Positions 1-9,203 are shown, counted from the stretch's first letter. The stretch is DNA of 64,000 nt from an uncultured Tateyamaria sp. (GCF_947503705.1 NZ_CANNES010000003.1:1-64000); one strand, 5' to 3'. The notes: generated by a model not told the origin, from the letters alone. Made by a program: numbers and translations.

Positions 1-78
1 ATCGCCGACGGCGTCACCATCGCCCTCCTGGTCGCCTTCCCCGCAATCGTCCTGTGGCTCCCATCACTCGCAGGATAA
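1..78 (+). CDS. C-terminal fragment of a membrane protein, possibly a TRAP large permease
   Basis: An open frame enters from outside the window and stops at TAA after 25 codons. The visible residues form one hydrophobic segment ending FPAIVLWLPSL-AG. This resembles the usual ending of DctM-type TRAP large permeases (a last helix followed by LWLP), but 25 residues are too few for a firm call. Nothing further is visible between it and the MFS gene at 207. Confidence 0.4.
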   Translation: MADGVTIALLVAFPAIVLWLPSLAG

Positions 79-206
79 ACCAGCCAAGCAGACAAACGAT
101 CACGGGCCAATGCAGCGCCGGTAAGGGACGACGAGGAACCGGCTTGACCTGAACCCTACTTGAAGTCGTATCACAGTCTCGAATCATGTGCCTAAAGGAG
201 CATCGG

Positions 207-1481
207 ATGACAGACGCCCCGGCACATCACAAACCCGCCTTCCGGCGCTTTGCGGCGGCTGTGGGATTGGCCAACCTTGCCGACGGGATCGCGGTTGTGG
301 CCTGGGCCTGGACGGCGTCCTTGTTGACGCGGGATCCGCTCTGGATTGCGATCCTGCCTGCCACGTTGCGCCTGCCGTGGATCTTCTTTGCTCTTCCCTC
401 CGGCATCCTCGCTGATCGGGTCGACAGGCGACGGTTGATCATGCTGTGCGACCTGGTCCGCGCGCTGGCTTATTGCACTGCGGGTGTTGCCCTGTTGGTG
501 AACTTGCCGCTTGGCGCGCCCTCTGTGATGGGTGTGCAGAATGCAACGCTGTATGGCACTTTGCTGGGGCTTGGCGTTATGATCGGATGTGCCGAGGTGG
601 CCCGTGACAATGCAGCACAATCCATGTTGCCCGCGATTGTGCCCGGCCAAGAGCTTGAGCGTGCGAACGGGTTTTTGGGCAGTATCGAGACGGTCGGCAA
701 TGAAATGGCGGGCCCGGCTTTGGGTGCTTTTCTGATCGCACTTTTCCTGCCTGCCCCGTTTTTGATCATTGCTGTGGCGCTTTTGCTGGCAGCCCTGCTG
801 ACCACGACGATAACAGGTCAATTCAAGGCAGAGCCCGCCGTCGATACCGATGCGTCGCAAGGGTGGGTGTCGGCATGGGGCGAGGGATTTCGGTTCGTCA
901 TCGGGCATCCGATGTTGCGGACGCTGGCCCTGGTCACCGGCTTTTGGAACTTTTTTGCCGAGATGGCGCTGATCGCGCTGGTGCTGCATGTGCAAGAAAA
1001 CCTTGGCGCCGGGGCCACGACCTATGGGTTGATCCTGGCGGTTGGTGCGGTGGGCGGTGTGGTGGGCGGCATCGTCGTCACGCCGTTGTTGCGGCGGTTG
1101 TCTTCGGCCAAGCTTGCGCAGTGGATGACGGTGGCGTCGGCGCCCACCTTTGTGATGATCGCTCTGGCGCCCGGTCCGATGACGGTCGCAGCGGCGATGT
1201 TCGTGTTCTACCTGACCGGGATCGTCTGGAATACGATTTCGATCTCTTACCGTCAGCGGATCGTGCCCGACGATATCCGAGGTCGGGTCAACAGTGTGTA
1301 CCGGCTTTTTGCCTGGGGGATGATGCCGCTCGGCCTTGTGGCCTCTGGTGTGATCGTGAACGGGGCGGGGGCCATCTGGAGCCGCGAAACGGCTTTGACA
1401 GTGCCGTTCTTTGTGGCGGCGGGTGGTGTCGTGGTTTTGGCTGCATTGGCCTGGCGGCGGCTTGGCCGCGGATTTGACTAG
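207..1481 (+). CDS. MFS transporter (EntS/MFS_3-like exporter)
   Basis: A 424-residue polytopic inner-membrane protein of the major facilitator superfamily, probably an efflux carrier; the substrate cannot be told. About 12 hydrophobic segments are seen. The loop motif GILADRVDRRR at residues 66-76 is the MFS motif A between helices 2 and 3. Length and style match the EntS-like MFS_3 group. I place the start at 207 because AAAGGAG lies six bases upstream; an in-frame ATG at 186 has no ribosome-binding site. It stands alone, with 468 bp before the next gene. Confidence 0.85.
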   Translation: MTDAPAHHKPAFRRFAAAVGLANLADGIAVVAWAWTASLLTRDPLWIAILPATLRLPWIFFALPSGILADRVDRRRLIMLCDLVRALAYCTAGVALLVNLPLGAPSVMGVQNATLYGTLLGLGVMIGCAEVARDNAAQSMLPAIVPGQELERANGFLGSIETVGNEMAGPALGAFLIALFLPAPFLIIAVALLLAALLTTTITGQFKAEPAVDTDASQGWVSAWGEGFRFVIGHPMLRTLALVTGFWNFFAEMALIALVLHVQENLGAGATTYGLILAVGAVGGVVGGIVVTPLLRRLSSAKLAQWMTVASAPTFVMIALAPGPMTVAAAMFVFYLTGIVWNTISISYRQRIVPDDIRGRVNSVYRLFAWGMMPLGLVASGVIVNGAGAIWSRETALTVPFFVAAGGVVVLAALAWRRLGRGFD

Positions 1482-1949
1482 GCTTTGGTCTTGGCCGCCT
1501 GGGCGGTATTGGCCGAAGCCGTCGCTGGTGCGCGCATCTTGCTGTTTTTAAACAGCCTATTCCCTAAGCGTTCTCGTATCAAACACGTCAAAGTAGGCAT
1601 CAGGCGCGGTCTAACCGTAGAAAATGTAACGGTTTCACGACAAAAGTGTATTGTAAAATCAACTTATGAGGGATTATGCTTTACGTTAGGGTAAGGAGCT
1701 TTGTACCCGCGAAGTTGCAAGACCTGCGGTAACGCAGATGAGCTGGGGCGCGGGTTCAGTCTCTCAAGGATTTTGGGTCTGCGTCGGTTTGCGGCGCAGC
1801 ATGTCTGCGGAATTTGCGGGCAGATTTGGTGACGACTTCGTTTGGCGAAGTTTTGAGTTTTGCGACGGTATCGCTTTTTCGAATGTCTGACGCGTGTTTT
1901 TGGGTGCGCGGATGACCATATTGACCGCTTTTTTTAGCCAGGAATACTC
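1482..1949. other. Intergenic region upstream of pstS
   Basis: 468 bp with no convincing gene; a 69-codon frame at 1485-1694 lacks a ribosome-binding site and any recognisable sequence. A possible sigma-70 promoter is TTGTAA (1651-1656), 18 bp spacer, TATGCT (1675-1680), which would leave a leader of about 260 nt before pstS. I looked for a PhoB box (direct TGTCA-type repeats) and saw no clear one. Confidence 0.3.
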
Positions 1950-2774
1950 ATGACACGACCTTTGCGACCACTCACAACCGTTTTTGCAATCTGCCTCGCC
2001 TTTACATTCAATGCTGCGAACAAGGCGTCCGCCGAAGAGCGGTTGCGATTGACCGGGTCCAGCACTGTGGCCCCGGTGATGCAGGAAATCACCAAGATGT
2101 TCGAGGATGGGCGCGATGTGCGCACCTTTGTCGAGACCGGTGGTAGCAGCAAGGGGATCAACGATTTGCGCAAGGGCCTGTCCAATGTGGCGATGATTTC
2201 GCGCGCATTGGCGGAGAGCGAGACCGAGTTGACCGCGCATACCATCGCCCGTGACGGGATCGCGGCGCTGGCCCATTCGGATGTGCCCCTTGATGTGCTA
2301 AGCCCCGATCAACTGCGTGCGATTTTCACCGGGACGGTCGACAACTGGTCCGAACTGGGCGGGCCGGATCAGGCCGTTGTCGTCATCTCAAAAGGGGAGG
2401 GCAGCGCGACTTCGGTGGTATTCAACACGTTCCTTGGCCTGACTGCGGACAAGATCGAAGGCGATATCGTGGCTGCCGAAAACGCCCAGATGATCAAAAC
2501 CGTATCAGTGACACCGGGGAGCATTGGCTATGTGTCCATCGGGGCGGCCATCGTGGATATCGAGTTTGGCACACCCATCAAACTGCTGGCCCTGGGCGAT
2601 GTGCCAGCGACCCTCGAAAATGTGGCCAACGGGTCTTATCAGGCGACGCGTCCGCTGAGCCTTGTGACCATGGGCGAAATGTCTGCGGGCGTCGCCGATC
2701 TGATTGATTTCAGCAAATCAGCCGCCGTAAGCGAGATCATCACCGATCTGTCCTATACGCCGGTCACGCAATGA
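1950..2774 (+). CDS. pstS: Phosphate-type ABC transporter substrate-binding protein
   Basis: Periplasmic binding protein of the PstS family, 274 residues, expected to capture phosphate for PstCA. A signal peptide covers residues 1-28 (cleavage after KASA). The mature protein opens with the anion-binding signature TGSSTVAP (about 35-42), followed by GGSSKGI and later KGEGSATS, matching the Ser/Thr-rich loops that hold oxyanions in this fold. It is shorter than the classical PstS of roughly 340 residues, so another oxyanion is possible. First gene of pstSCAB; its stop overlaps the pstC start (ATGA). Confidence 0.88.
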   Translation: MTRPLRPLTTVFAICLAFTFNAANKASAEERLRLTGSSTVAPVMQEITKMFEDGRDVRTFVETGGSSKGINDLRKGLSNVAMISRALAESETELTAHTIARDGIAALAHSDVPLDVLSPDQLRAIFTGTVDNWSELGGPDQAVVVISKGEGSATSVVFNTFLGLTADKIEGDIVAAENAQMIKTVSVTPGSIGYVSIGAAIVDIEFGTPIKLLALGDVPATLENVANGSYQATRPLSLVTMGEMSAGVADLIDFSKSAAVSEIITDLSYTPVTQ

Positions 2775-3691
2775 CCAACCCGCAGGTCAGTGCTGCACCG
2801 GCCTTGAGCAGGGCACATCGGCCCCTCGGGTCCGGCGTGACCTTTGACGGGGTGCTGCGCGTGGCGCTGGCGATTGCCTTTGGTTTTGCCTGTATCATCG
2901 TATTGGTCGTCGCCTTTGTCATTTTGCAGGGCGCGGCCCCGGCCCTGGCCCAGATTTCCTGGGCCCGCTTTCTGACCGACCCGGATTGGCATCCCATGGT
3001 CGAGATGTACAACATGACCCCGATGCTGGTGGGCAGTGTGCTGACCTCGATCGGAGCGCTGGTCTTGGCCACGCCGGTGAGCCTCGCCATTGCGGCGGCG
3101 TGCAATTTCTACCTCAATCCTCTGGCGGCTTCGATTTATCGCCGCATCCTGTTTGTGATGGCGGCCATGCCGACTGTAATCTTTGGCTTTTGGGGGCTGA
3201 CCGAGGTTGTTCCCTTTCTGGGCCAGATCAAGGCACCGGGCGTGTCGCTTTTGGCCGGTGTACTGATCCTCGCACTGATGATCATCCCCACCACCGCGTT
3301 GCTGATTGACGTGGCCTTTTCCAAACTGCCGCGCCAATTGCTCAACGGGGCCTACGCGCTGGGGGCCAGCCGGGCGCAGACCTGTTTCACCATGGCCTGC
3401 GTGGTGGTGCGACGCGCGATATTCTCGGCCGCCCTTTTGGGGTTGGGCCGGGCCTTGGGCGAAACCATCGTGGTGGTCATGGTGACGGGCAACAAGGCCG
3501 CCCTTCCCACCAGCATATTTGACCCCATTCGCACGCTGACGGCCAATGTCACGCTTGAGATCGGCTATGCCGCACCGTTGCACACCGCGACCCTGTTTCT
3601 GAGCATCCTGATCCTGTTCATGATTGCGACGGGCCTTGCGCTCTTGGTCTACAAGCTCAATTTCAACGACAATACGCAGGTGGATGTTTGA
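2771..3691 (+). CDS. pstC: Phosphate ABC transporter permease PstC
   Basis: 306-residue inner-membrane permease with about six helices. The cytoplasmic coupling loop (ALGASRAQT, followed by GLGRALGET) is the EAA-type contact to the ATPase and is typical of PstC/PstA. It begins inside the pstS stop codon (4-bp overlap) and its own stop overlaps the pstA start, so the operon is translationally coupled. It lacks the long extra N-terminal region of the large PstC forms found in some Alphaproteobacteria. Confidence 0.88.
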   Translation: MTNPQVSAAPALSRAHRPLGSGVTFDGVLRVALAIAFGFACIIVLVVAFVILQGAAPALAQISWARFLTDPDWHPMVEMYNMTPMLVGSVLTSIGALVLATPVSLAIAAACNFYLNPLAASIYRRILFVMAAMPTVIFGFWGLTEVVPFLGQIKAPGVSLLAGVLILALMIIPTTALLIDVAFSKLPRQLLNGAYALGASRAQTCFTMACVVVRRAIFSAALLGLGRALGETIVVVMVTGNKAALPTSIFDPIRTLTANVTLEIGYAAPLHTATLFLSILILFMIATGLALLVYKLNFNDNTQVDV

Positions 3692-4545
3692 TGGGCTATG
3701 GGGCGCGGATCACCCGCGAACGGATGTCGGGAACAGATATTATTGTCTACGGTATTCTGTTGGCGGCGCTTGCATTGGTCTTTCTGACCTATGGCAAGAT
3801 CGTCTTTGATATCGTGATGAAGGGCATTGGCTTTGTTGATTGGGGATACCTGACCGAGGATCCGCGCATGTCAGGTCGGGCAGGCGGCGTGTTTCCCATT
3901 ATCGTGTCGACCCTTTGGGTGCTGTCCATCGCGGTCGTTGTGGCGGTGCCGATCAGTCTGGCCATTGCGATTTTCGTGACTGAATATTTGTCGCCATTCT
4001 CGACTTTGTCGCGCATTTTTCGGCTGAGCATGCTGATCCTCGCCAGCGTTCCGTCGATTGCCTTTGGCCTTTTTGGGGCGACGTTCTTTGCGCAGTATCT
4101 GGGTTTTGGCACGTCGATCCTGACGGGGGGGCTGACGCTTGCGATCATGGTGATCCCGATCTGTGCCTTTGCCTTTGAAGAAGTGTTTCGCCTGCTGCCC
4201 ACGGGCTACCGCAACGGGGCGTTTGCCTTGGGTGCGCGCAAGGCACGGTTCATCTTTTTCATTCTGATCCCCGCAAGTGCGACCGACATCATCACGGTCG
4301 TTTTGCTGGGCACCGGACGGGCCTTGGCCGAGACGGCCGCGCTGCTTTTCACCAGCGGCTATTCCGACCGGATGCCAGAGAGCATTTTTGACCCCGGGCG
4401 CGTCCTGTCGATCCACATTTATGACCTGTCGATGGGTATTCCGGGCGGGGACCGCATGGCCTCTGCTTCGGCCATATTATTGATCGGGCTGTTTTTGATC
4501 ATCAGTTCGGTTGGCATTTTCTTTTCCAGAAAAGCAAAAACCTAA
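3691..4545 (+). CDS. pstA: Phosphate ABC transporter permease PstA
   Basis: 284-residue partner permease of PstC, with about six membrane segments and the coupling loop ALGARKARF followed by GTGRALAETAALL. ATG at 3691 shares its A with the pstC stop (TGATG); a TTG codon directly upstream at 3688 is an alternative. The end of the gene lies 15 bp before pstB. PstC and PstA together form the membrane channel. Confidence 0.87.
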   Translation: MGYGARITRERMSGTDIIVYGILLAALALVFLTYGKIVFDIVMKGIGFVDWGYLTEDPRMSGRAGGVFPIIVSTLWVLSIAVVVAVPISLAIAIFVTEYLSPFSTLSRIFRLSMLILASVPSIAFGLFGATFFAQYLGFGTSILTGGLTLAIMVIPICAFAFEEVFRLLPTGYRNGAFALGARKARFIFFILIPASATDIITVVLLGTGRALAETAALLFTSGYSDRMPESIFDPGRVLSIHIYDLSMGIPGGDRMASASAILLIGLFLIISSVGIFFSRKAKT

Positions 4546-4560
4546 AGGGAGTTTCGTACC

Positions 4561-5385
4561 ATGTTGGTTGAACGCACCATTACCGAACAGATGTCTGAAC
4601 CGGCGACGGCGCGTCCCGATCCGGCATTGCAAGCCAATGGGATCACCGTCAGCCTGAATGGTCGCAAGCTGCTCAGAGACGTGAGCCTGTCGGTGCAACC
4701 CAATGAGATCATGGCCATCATCGGCCCCTCGGGCTGTGGCAAGACGACATTTTTGACCACACTGAACCGGATGATCCACCACACCTTGCCTGCGGCCACA
4801 GTCGAGGGCGATATCGTCCTGAATGGGCGGCGGGTCTTTCCATCGGATGAAAACCCGGCCGATCTGCGCTGCAGGATCGCGATGATTTTCCAGCGCCCCA
4901 ATCCTTTCCCCTTTTCGATCCGCATGAACATGGAATTTGCCCTCAAGGCCGCTGGCGATCGCGACAAGGCCAGTTATCCCGACAAGATCGAGAAGAACCT
5001 GAGGGCGGTGAACCTGTGGGATGCCTTGAAGGATCGTTTGAACGACACGGCGACCAGCCTGTCGGGGGGCGAGCAGCAACGCCTGTGCATCGCGCGCGCC
5101 CTGTTGTCGGGTCCCGATGTGGTCCTGTTTGACGAGCCATGCAGTGCGCTGGACCCGATTTCCTCCACCGCAGTCGAAGAGCTGATTTCAGAGCTGAAAA
5201 CGGAACGCTCTATCGTGATTGTGACGCATAACCTGGCTCAGGCGGCCCGAATTTCAGATCACTGTGCTTTTTTCTTCTCCGAAGACGGCTCGGGCAGGTT
5301 GATGGAACTCGGGCCGACTGACCAGATCATGAACCATCCCCGGCAAGAGACGACACGCGCCTATGTGAATGGCGAGGTGTGTTGA
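4561..5385 (+). CDS. pstB: Phosphate ABC transporter ATP-binding protein PstB
   Basis: 274-residue ATPase that drives PstCA. Walker A GPSGCGKTT is at residues 55-63. The Q-loop (FQRPNPFP) is the characteristic PstB form, followed by the signature LSGGEQQRL, Walker B VVLFDEP and the H-loop THN. A sequence AGGGAG lies upstream of the ATG. The operon ends here: no phoU, phoB or phoR follows, unlike many pst operons. Confidence 0.92.
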   Translation: MLVERTITEQMSEPATARPDPALQANGITVSLNGRKLLRDVSLSVQPNEIMAIIGPSGCGKTTFLTTLNRMIHHTLPAATVEGDIVLNGRRVFPSDENPADLRCRIAMIFQRPNPFPFSIRMNMEFALKAAGDRDKASYPDKIEKNLRAVNLWDALKDRLNDTATSLSGGEQQRLCIARALLSGPDVVLFDEPCSALDPISSTAVEELISELKTERSIVIVTHNLAQAARISDHCAFFFSEDGSGRLMELGPTDQIMNHPRQETTRAYVNGEVC

Positions 5386-5547
5386 GCCCAGCTTCCATAC
5401 GGACCTGAATGGGGCGTTATCTGGTTTGACGTGGCGTCCCGGGCGCATCACGGTGCTGCGGACGCTGCGTAAAGTCATGCAGGCATTTCCCACAGCGCAA
5501 CTGTCAGATACGATTTCCGCTGACTTGTGCAAAAAAAGGGGAGGCGC

Positions 5548-7272
5548 ATGGCACATCCTGATCGTCCGTGGACGGCTTACTACGGACCCGAGGTGCGCGC
5601 GCAGTTTGACGCGCCGTCTTATCGTAATCTGCCAGAACTGATCCGTTCCGTCGCCGAGACCTATAAGGGCGGCAAGGCATTTACCTGTTGTTTGCCCAAC
5701 GGCATGAATGGCACGCTGACCTTCACCCAGGTGGACGAGATGTCGGACGCCTTTGCTGCTTACCTGCGCGAGGTGGCTGGCCTGAATGCGGGCGACCGTG
5801 TGGCCGTGCAAATGCCCAATTGCCTCAGCTTTCCCGTCGTCGCATTTGGTGTGTTCAAGGCAGGCTGTACGCTGGTCAATGTGAACCCGCTTTATACTGC
5901 GGACGAGATGGCCAAGCAATTCGAGGACGCGGAGCCGCACGCCCTGGTCATCATCGACATGTTCGCCGACAAGATCCCCGCTGCGACCAAGGGCCACCCG
6001 ATCCCGAATGTGATCGTAACCCGCGTGGCCGAGTTCTTGCCTGCCATGCCACGCGGCATTGTGGGTCTGGTCCAGAAGTATTGGGACAAGTCCGTCAAAT
6101 CCGTTGAAGTTCCACATATCCGTCTGCCTGCCGCCCTTGACGCCGGGCGCAGCCATATTGGCAAGGATCATGTGGAGGTTGACGCCTACCACCAGAACAT
6201 CGGCGCCGACGACGTGGCCGTGCTGCAATATACCGGCGGTACTACAGGTGTGGCCAAAGGCGCGATGCTGACCCATGGCAACCTGATCATGAACATGGAA
6301 CAGGCCATGGGTATGTTGGCCACTAATCTGAACAAGGGCGAAGAGGTCGTTTTGACGGCCCTGCCACTTTATCACATCTTTGCGTTCACAGTGAACATGC
6401 TGTCCTTTTACTGGATGGGGGCCCGCAACATCCTGATCCCGAACCCGCGCCCCCTGTCCAACGTCAAGCGCGCCTTTGAGAACTACAAGATCACCTGGAT
6501 GAGTGGTGTGAACACGTTGTTTAACGGGCTGTGCAATGAACAATGGTTCCTCGATAGCCCACCCAAGCACATGAAATTTGCAGGTGCCGGCGGCATGGCC
6601 TTGCAGTCCTCTGTTGCGGCACGTTGGCGCGAGATCACCGGAACTGAAGTGATCCAGGGCTATGGCCTGACCGAAACCTCGCCTGCGCTGACATTCGAGC
6701 CGCCGGGCAAGACCCGCGAGGGCACCATCGGCATTCCGCTGCCGGGCACGGACGTGGCCTGCTTTGACGAGGAGGGCAAGCGCCTGCCCATCGGTGAAAC
6801 AGGAGAGATCGGTGCCCGAGGCCCGCAGATCATGAAGGGCTATTGGAAAAAGCCAGATGCGACCGCCGAGGTCATGATCGACGATTGGTTCCTCACCGGC
6901 GATATCGGCGTAATGGAGCCGGACGGCTATGTCCGTATTGTGGACCGCAAGAAGGACATGGTCGTTGTGTCAGGGTTTAACGTCTATCCCAACGAGATCG
7001 AGGACGTGCTGGCCGCCCATCCTGCGGTGGTCGAGGCGGCCGTGATCGGCGTGCCGGATGGCGCCACGGGAGAAGCCGTCAAGGCGTTTATCGTGACCGC
7101 AGATACGGGCCTGACGGCAGAAGCGCTGCGCGCGTATTGCAAGGAACACCTGACCAGCTACAAGGTGCCCAAACGCGTGGAATTCCGCGATGAGCTGCCG
7201 AAATCCAATGTCGGTAAAATCCTCAGAAAAGATCTGCGCGCCGAAGAGCTTGCGCAGATCGCAGCGGAGTAG
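5548..7272 (+). CDS. Acyl-CoA synthetase (long-chain fatty acid/aryl-CoA ligase family)
   Basis: 574-residue AMP-forming ligase that activates a carboxylate to its CoA thioester. The ATP-binding loop YTGGTTGVAKGA is at about residue 228, the adenylation motif GYGLTETSP follows, then WFLTGDIG, the hinge DRKKDMV, and the C-terminal lysine in PKSNVGKILRK. The ATG at 5548 is preceded by AGGGGAGG; a GTG at 5527 is less likely. Only 5 bp separate it from the BASS-type symporter gene, so the two are probably co-transcribed and the ligase may act on the imported acid. FadD-like, exact substrate unknown. Confidence 0.88.
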   Translation: MAHPDRPWTAYYGPEVRAQFDAPSYRNLPELIRSVAETYKGGKAFTCCLPNGMNGTLTFTQVDEMSDAFAAYLREVAGLNAGDRVAVQMPNCLSFPVVAFGVFKAGCTLVNVNPLYTADEMAKQFEDAEPHALVIIDMFADKIPAATKGHPIPNVIVTRVAEFLPAMPRGIVGLVQKYWDKSVKSVEVPHIRLPAALDAGRSHIGKDHVEVDAYHQNIGADDVAVLQYTGGTTGVAKGAMLTHGNLIMNMEQAMGMLATNLNKGEEVVLTALPLYHIFAFTVNMLSFYWMGARNILIPNPRPLSNVKRAFENYKITWMSGVNTLFNGLCNEQWFLDSPPKHMKFAGAGGMALQSSVAARWREITGTEVIQGYGLTETSPALTFEPPGKTREGTIGIPLPGTDVACFDEEGKRLPIGETGEIGARGPQIMKGYWKKPDATAEVMIDDWFLTGDIGVMEPDGYVRIVDRKKDMVVVSGFNVYPNEIEDVLAAHPAVVEAAVIGVPDGATGEAVKAFIVTADTGLTAEALRAYCKEHLTSYKVPKRVEFRDELPKSNVGKILRKDLRAEELAQIAAE

Positions 7273-7277
7273 AGCGC

Positions 7278-8159
7278 ATGGTTGATGAGTTCACACAGAC
7301 GCTCTTGGGCGTTATGGTCGCGATCATCATGCTGGGCATGGGAGCTTCGCTTACACCCCGCGACTTCTACCTTGCGCTGCGCCGCCCTTACGGGTTGGCC
7401 ATCGGGGTGGTCAGCCAATATGGCATCATGCCCTTGCTTGGTTTTTTGCTCGCGATGTTCCTGGCGGTGCCCGAAACCATTGCCATTGGCATTCTGATCA
7501 TGGCCTGTATGCCGGGCGGCACGACCTCGAACATTTTTACCTATTTCTCCAAGGGGAACCTGGCGTTGTCGGTGCTGATGACGGTCACCTCGACCGTGTT
7601 CGGCGTGATCCTGATCCCGCTGATCCTGCTGGTCTATGCGGCCGCTCTTGATCTGGAGATTCCGCGCGAAGATATCATTGCGGTTCTGATCGTCCTCTTG
7701 GTCCCCGTGGCCATCGGGATGACTCTGCGCAAGTTGAACCCCAATGTGGGTGCGGTGATGGAGTTTCTGGGCTCGATCCTTGGCGCGTTTTTCATCGTGT
7801 TCATCGCGGTCACTTGGGTGCCGCAGAACTGGCAGTTCCTGCTGTCCACCAGCGGGTCGACCTATGTGGCGGCCATCGGTCTGGGGGTCGTGGGGATTAC
7901 CATCGGCTACTTCTTTGCCACCACGCTCAAGTTGCACCCGCGCAATGCGCGCACTGTGGCGCTTGAGACGGGCATCCAGAACGGGCCGCTCGCGATTGCC
8001 ATCGTGGTGTTCACGTTCCCGGCCGAGCAGCAGCAGGCCATCATGGCGGTGCCAGCACTCTATTCGCTGTTCATCGTGATGACGTCGACGCTGGTCACCT
8101 TTGTGTTCCGGCGCGCCAACACGGCGGCTGAACAGAAGATGCCGGACGGCTTGCTGTAA
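7278..8159 (+). CDS. Bile acid:Na+ symporter family (BASS/SBF) transporter
   Basis: 293-residue inner-membrane protein with about nine hydrophobic segments. The conserved stretch MACMPGGTTSNIF in the middle and ETGIQNGPLA near the C-terminus are the two crossover regions that bind sodium and substrate in the BASS fold. It is predicted to import an organic acid with sodium. The gene follows the acyl-CoA ligase by 5 bp and is followed by a strong terminator. Confidence 0.88.
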   Translation: MVDEFTQTLLGVMVAIIMLGMGASLTPRDFYLALRRPYGLAIGVVSQYGIMPLLGFLLAMFLAVPETIAIGILIMACMPGGTTSNIFTYFSKGNLALSVLMTVTSTVFGVILIPLILLVYAAALDLEIPREDIIAVLIVLLVPVAIGMTLRKLNPNVGAVMEFLGSILGAFFIVFIAVTWVPQNWQFLLSTSGSTYVAAIGLGVVGITIGYFFATTLKLHPRNARTVALETGIQNGPLAIAIVVFTFPAEQQQAIMAVPALYSLFIVMTSTLVTFVFRRANTAAEQKMPDGLL

Positions 8160-8180
8160 CGCATCCGCGAGGCACGCAAG

Positions 8181-8210
8181 AAGGGGCCTGCCAAAACGCG
8201 GGCCCCTTTG
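8181..8210. terminator. Rho-independent terminator between convergent genes
   Basis: Inverted repeat AAGGGGCC (8181-8188) and GGCCCCTT (8201-8208) with a 12-nt loop, followed by T-rich sequence. It lies between the plus-strand symporter gene and the minus-strand gene ending at 8224 and can serve both. Confidence 0.75.
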
Positions 8211-8223
8211 TCGTTTTACGGGA

Positions 8224-8658
8224 TCAGTCGCTGAGTTTGCGCACTGTCGGTTCTGCCTCCAGCGACACCTGTGGTTCACCAAAGCAATCGCCCGTTGTCA
8301 TGGTAAATGCGGATGGAAATGTCTTTTTGTCCCACACGACGACGGCCCGGCCCCATTTGGTGCCGCTATAGCCGCCCGGATGGCTAAGCGTGGCCTTGCA
8401 GTCCAGACCATCCTCGCCGATCCAATAGCCTTGGTTTGTGCCCCGGTCATCAAGCTGAGAGGCAAACCCTTCGATGATCAGGTTGGCCTTGGCTCCGTTG
8501 TAGGAGGTAAAGCTGAACACAGCATCGCCGAAGCTGTCGACCTCATAGATGATGAGGCCTGTGGCGCTGTCCCAAATCTCGTCAGCGGATGCAAACTGGC
8601 CCGTGGTTGCCGTCAAGAAGGCCGTTGCGGCGGCCAGAATAGGTTTGGAGTATTTCAT
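8224..8658 (-). CDS. Secreted protein of unknown function
   Basis: 144 residues. A clear signal peptide (MKYSKPILAAATAFLT, cleavage after FASA at about residue 26) marks it as periplasmic or secreted. The mature part is about 118 residues, has two cysteines (DGLDCKA and GDCFGE) that could form a disulfide, and is rich in Trp/Gly. I do not recognise the family. I chose the ATG at 8658 because it directly begins the signal peptide and AGGACC lies upstream; an upstream in-frame ATG at 8709 would add 17 residues before it. It is the only gene in its unit. Confidence 0.7.
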   Translation of the reverse strand: MKYSKPILAAATAFLTATTGQFASADEIWDSATGLIIYEVDSFGDAVFSFTSYNGAKANLIIEGFASQLDDRGTNQGYWIGEDGLDCKATLSHPGGYSGTKWGRAVVVWDKKTFPSAFTMTTGDCFGEPQVSLEAEPTVRKLSD

Positions 8659-9072
8659 TGATAGGTCCTGTGTTCTTGTCTTGAAATTCAACTCAGCCAA
8701 TGGATGCAATGGAGTGTCCGCTGAATAAAATGTCGGAGGTGCAGCGTGCCGGTGAAATCCGTTTCAAACAAGCCTCTATTCTGTGGCGGTTGCGCGGAGC
8801 CGTTTCAGGGCCGTTAGACCGGCTTGGCTTTATGATTCTTGCATTTATGACGCAATATGCAGGGAAAGCCGTGCTGTCTTGCATTGCTTTCATTTTGCGC
8901 AACGCCGTTCATGCCGATGCTTTCCGGCTGTTCTCGCGTCGGTTCAGATCGGTGTTTCCGGGTCTAGCCCCCTGAAAACGCGTTAGGAATCTGCAGAAAG
9001 CTGCATGAAATTGCACAAATCCTTATGCCCTTTACTGCATCCTGAACGGGGTGTGTGGCCATTCCAGCAATG
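8659..9072. other. Non-coding region between the secreted-protein gene and the puc promoter
   Basis: About 410 bp with no gene I can support. A plus-strand frame at 8700-8975 has no ribosome-binding site and no recognisable protein. The region must carry the minus-strand promoter of the secreted-protein gene and the upstream part of the puc regulatory region. Nothing else is visible. Confidence 0.4.
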
Positions 9073-9090
9073 TGTCAGATAATATTTACA
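9073..9090. promoter_or_regulatory. PpsR/CrtJ-type operator, distal half
   Basis: TGTCAGATAATATTTACA fits TGT-N12-ACA, the consensus bound by the redox/light repressor PpsR (CrtJ). It lies 131 bp before pucB and 8 bp from a second copy, the paired arrangement bound by the tetramer. Confidence 0.8.
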
Positions 9091-9098
9091 CTTGAGAT

Positions 9099-9116
9099 TG
9101 TCAGTAAAAGCTGACA
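9099..9116. promoter_or_regulatory. PpsR/CrtJ-type operator, proximal half
   Basis: TGTCAGTAAAAGCTGACA is a full TGTC-N10-GACA palindrome, the optimal PpsR site. Together with the site at 9073-9090 it predicts repression of pucBA in oxygen or strong light. I could not identify convincing -35/-10 elements next to it. Confidence 0.85.
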
Positions 9117-9203
9117 CATTTTCGAGACAGTGCGCTTATCGTGTTGGCCAGACGTGGCATGAAGTCTGGACACTATCATGTACGTCAAAACGGAGGACCG
9201 AAT

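Noticed and set aside
1485-1694. 69-codon frame after the MFS gene
   Set aside because: No ribosome-binding site and unusual amino acid content; region is AT-richer and probably regulatory.
8700-8975. Plus-strand 91-codon frame before pucB
   Set aside because: No ribosome-binding site, no recognisable domain; lies in the regulatory gap.
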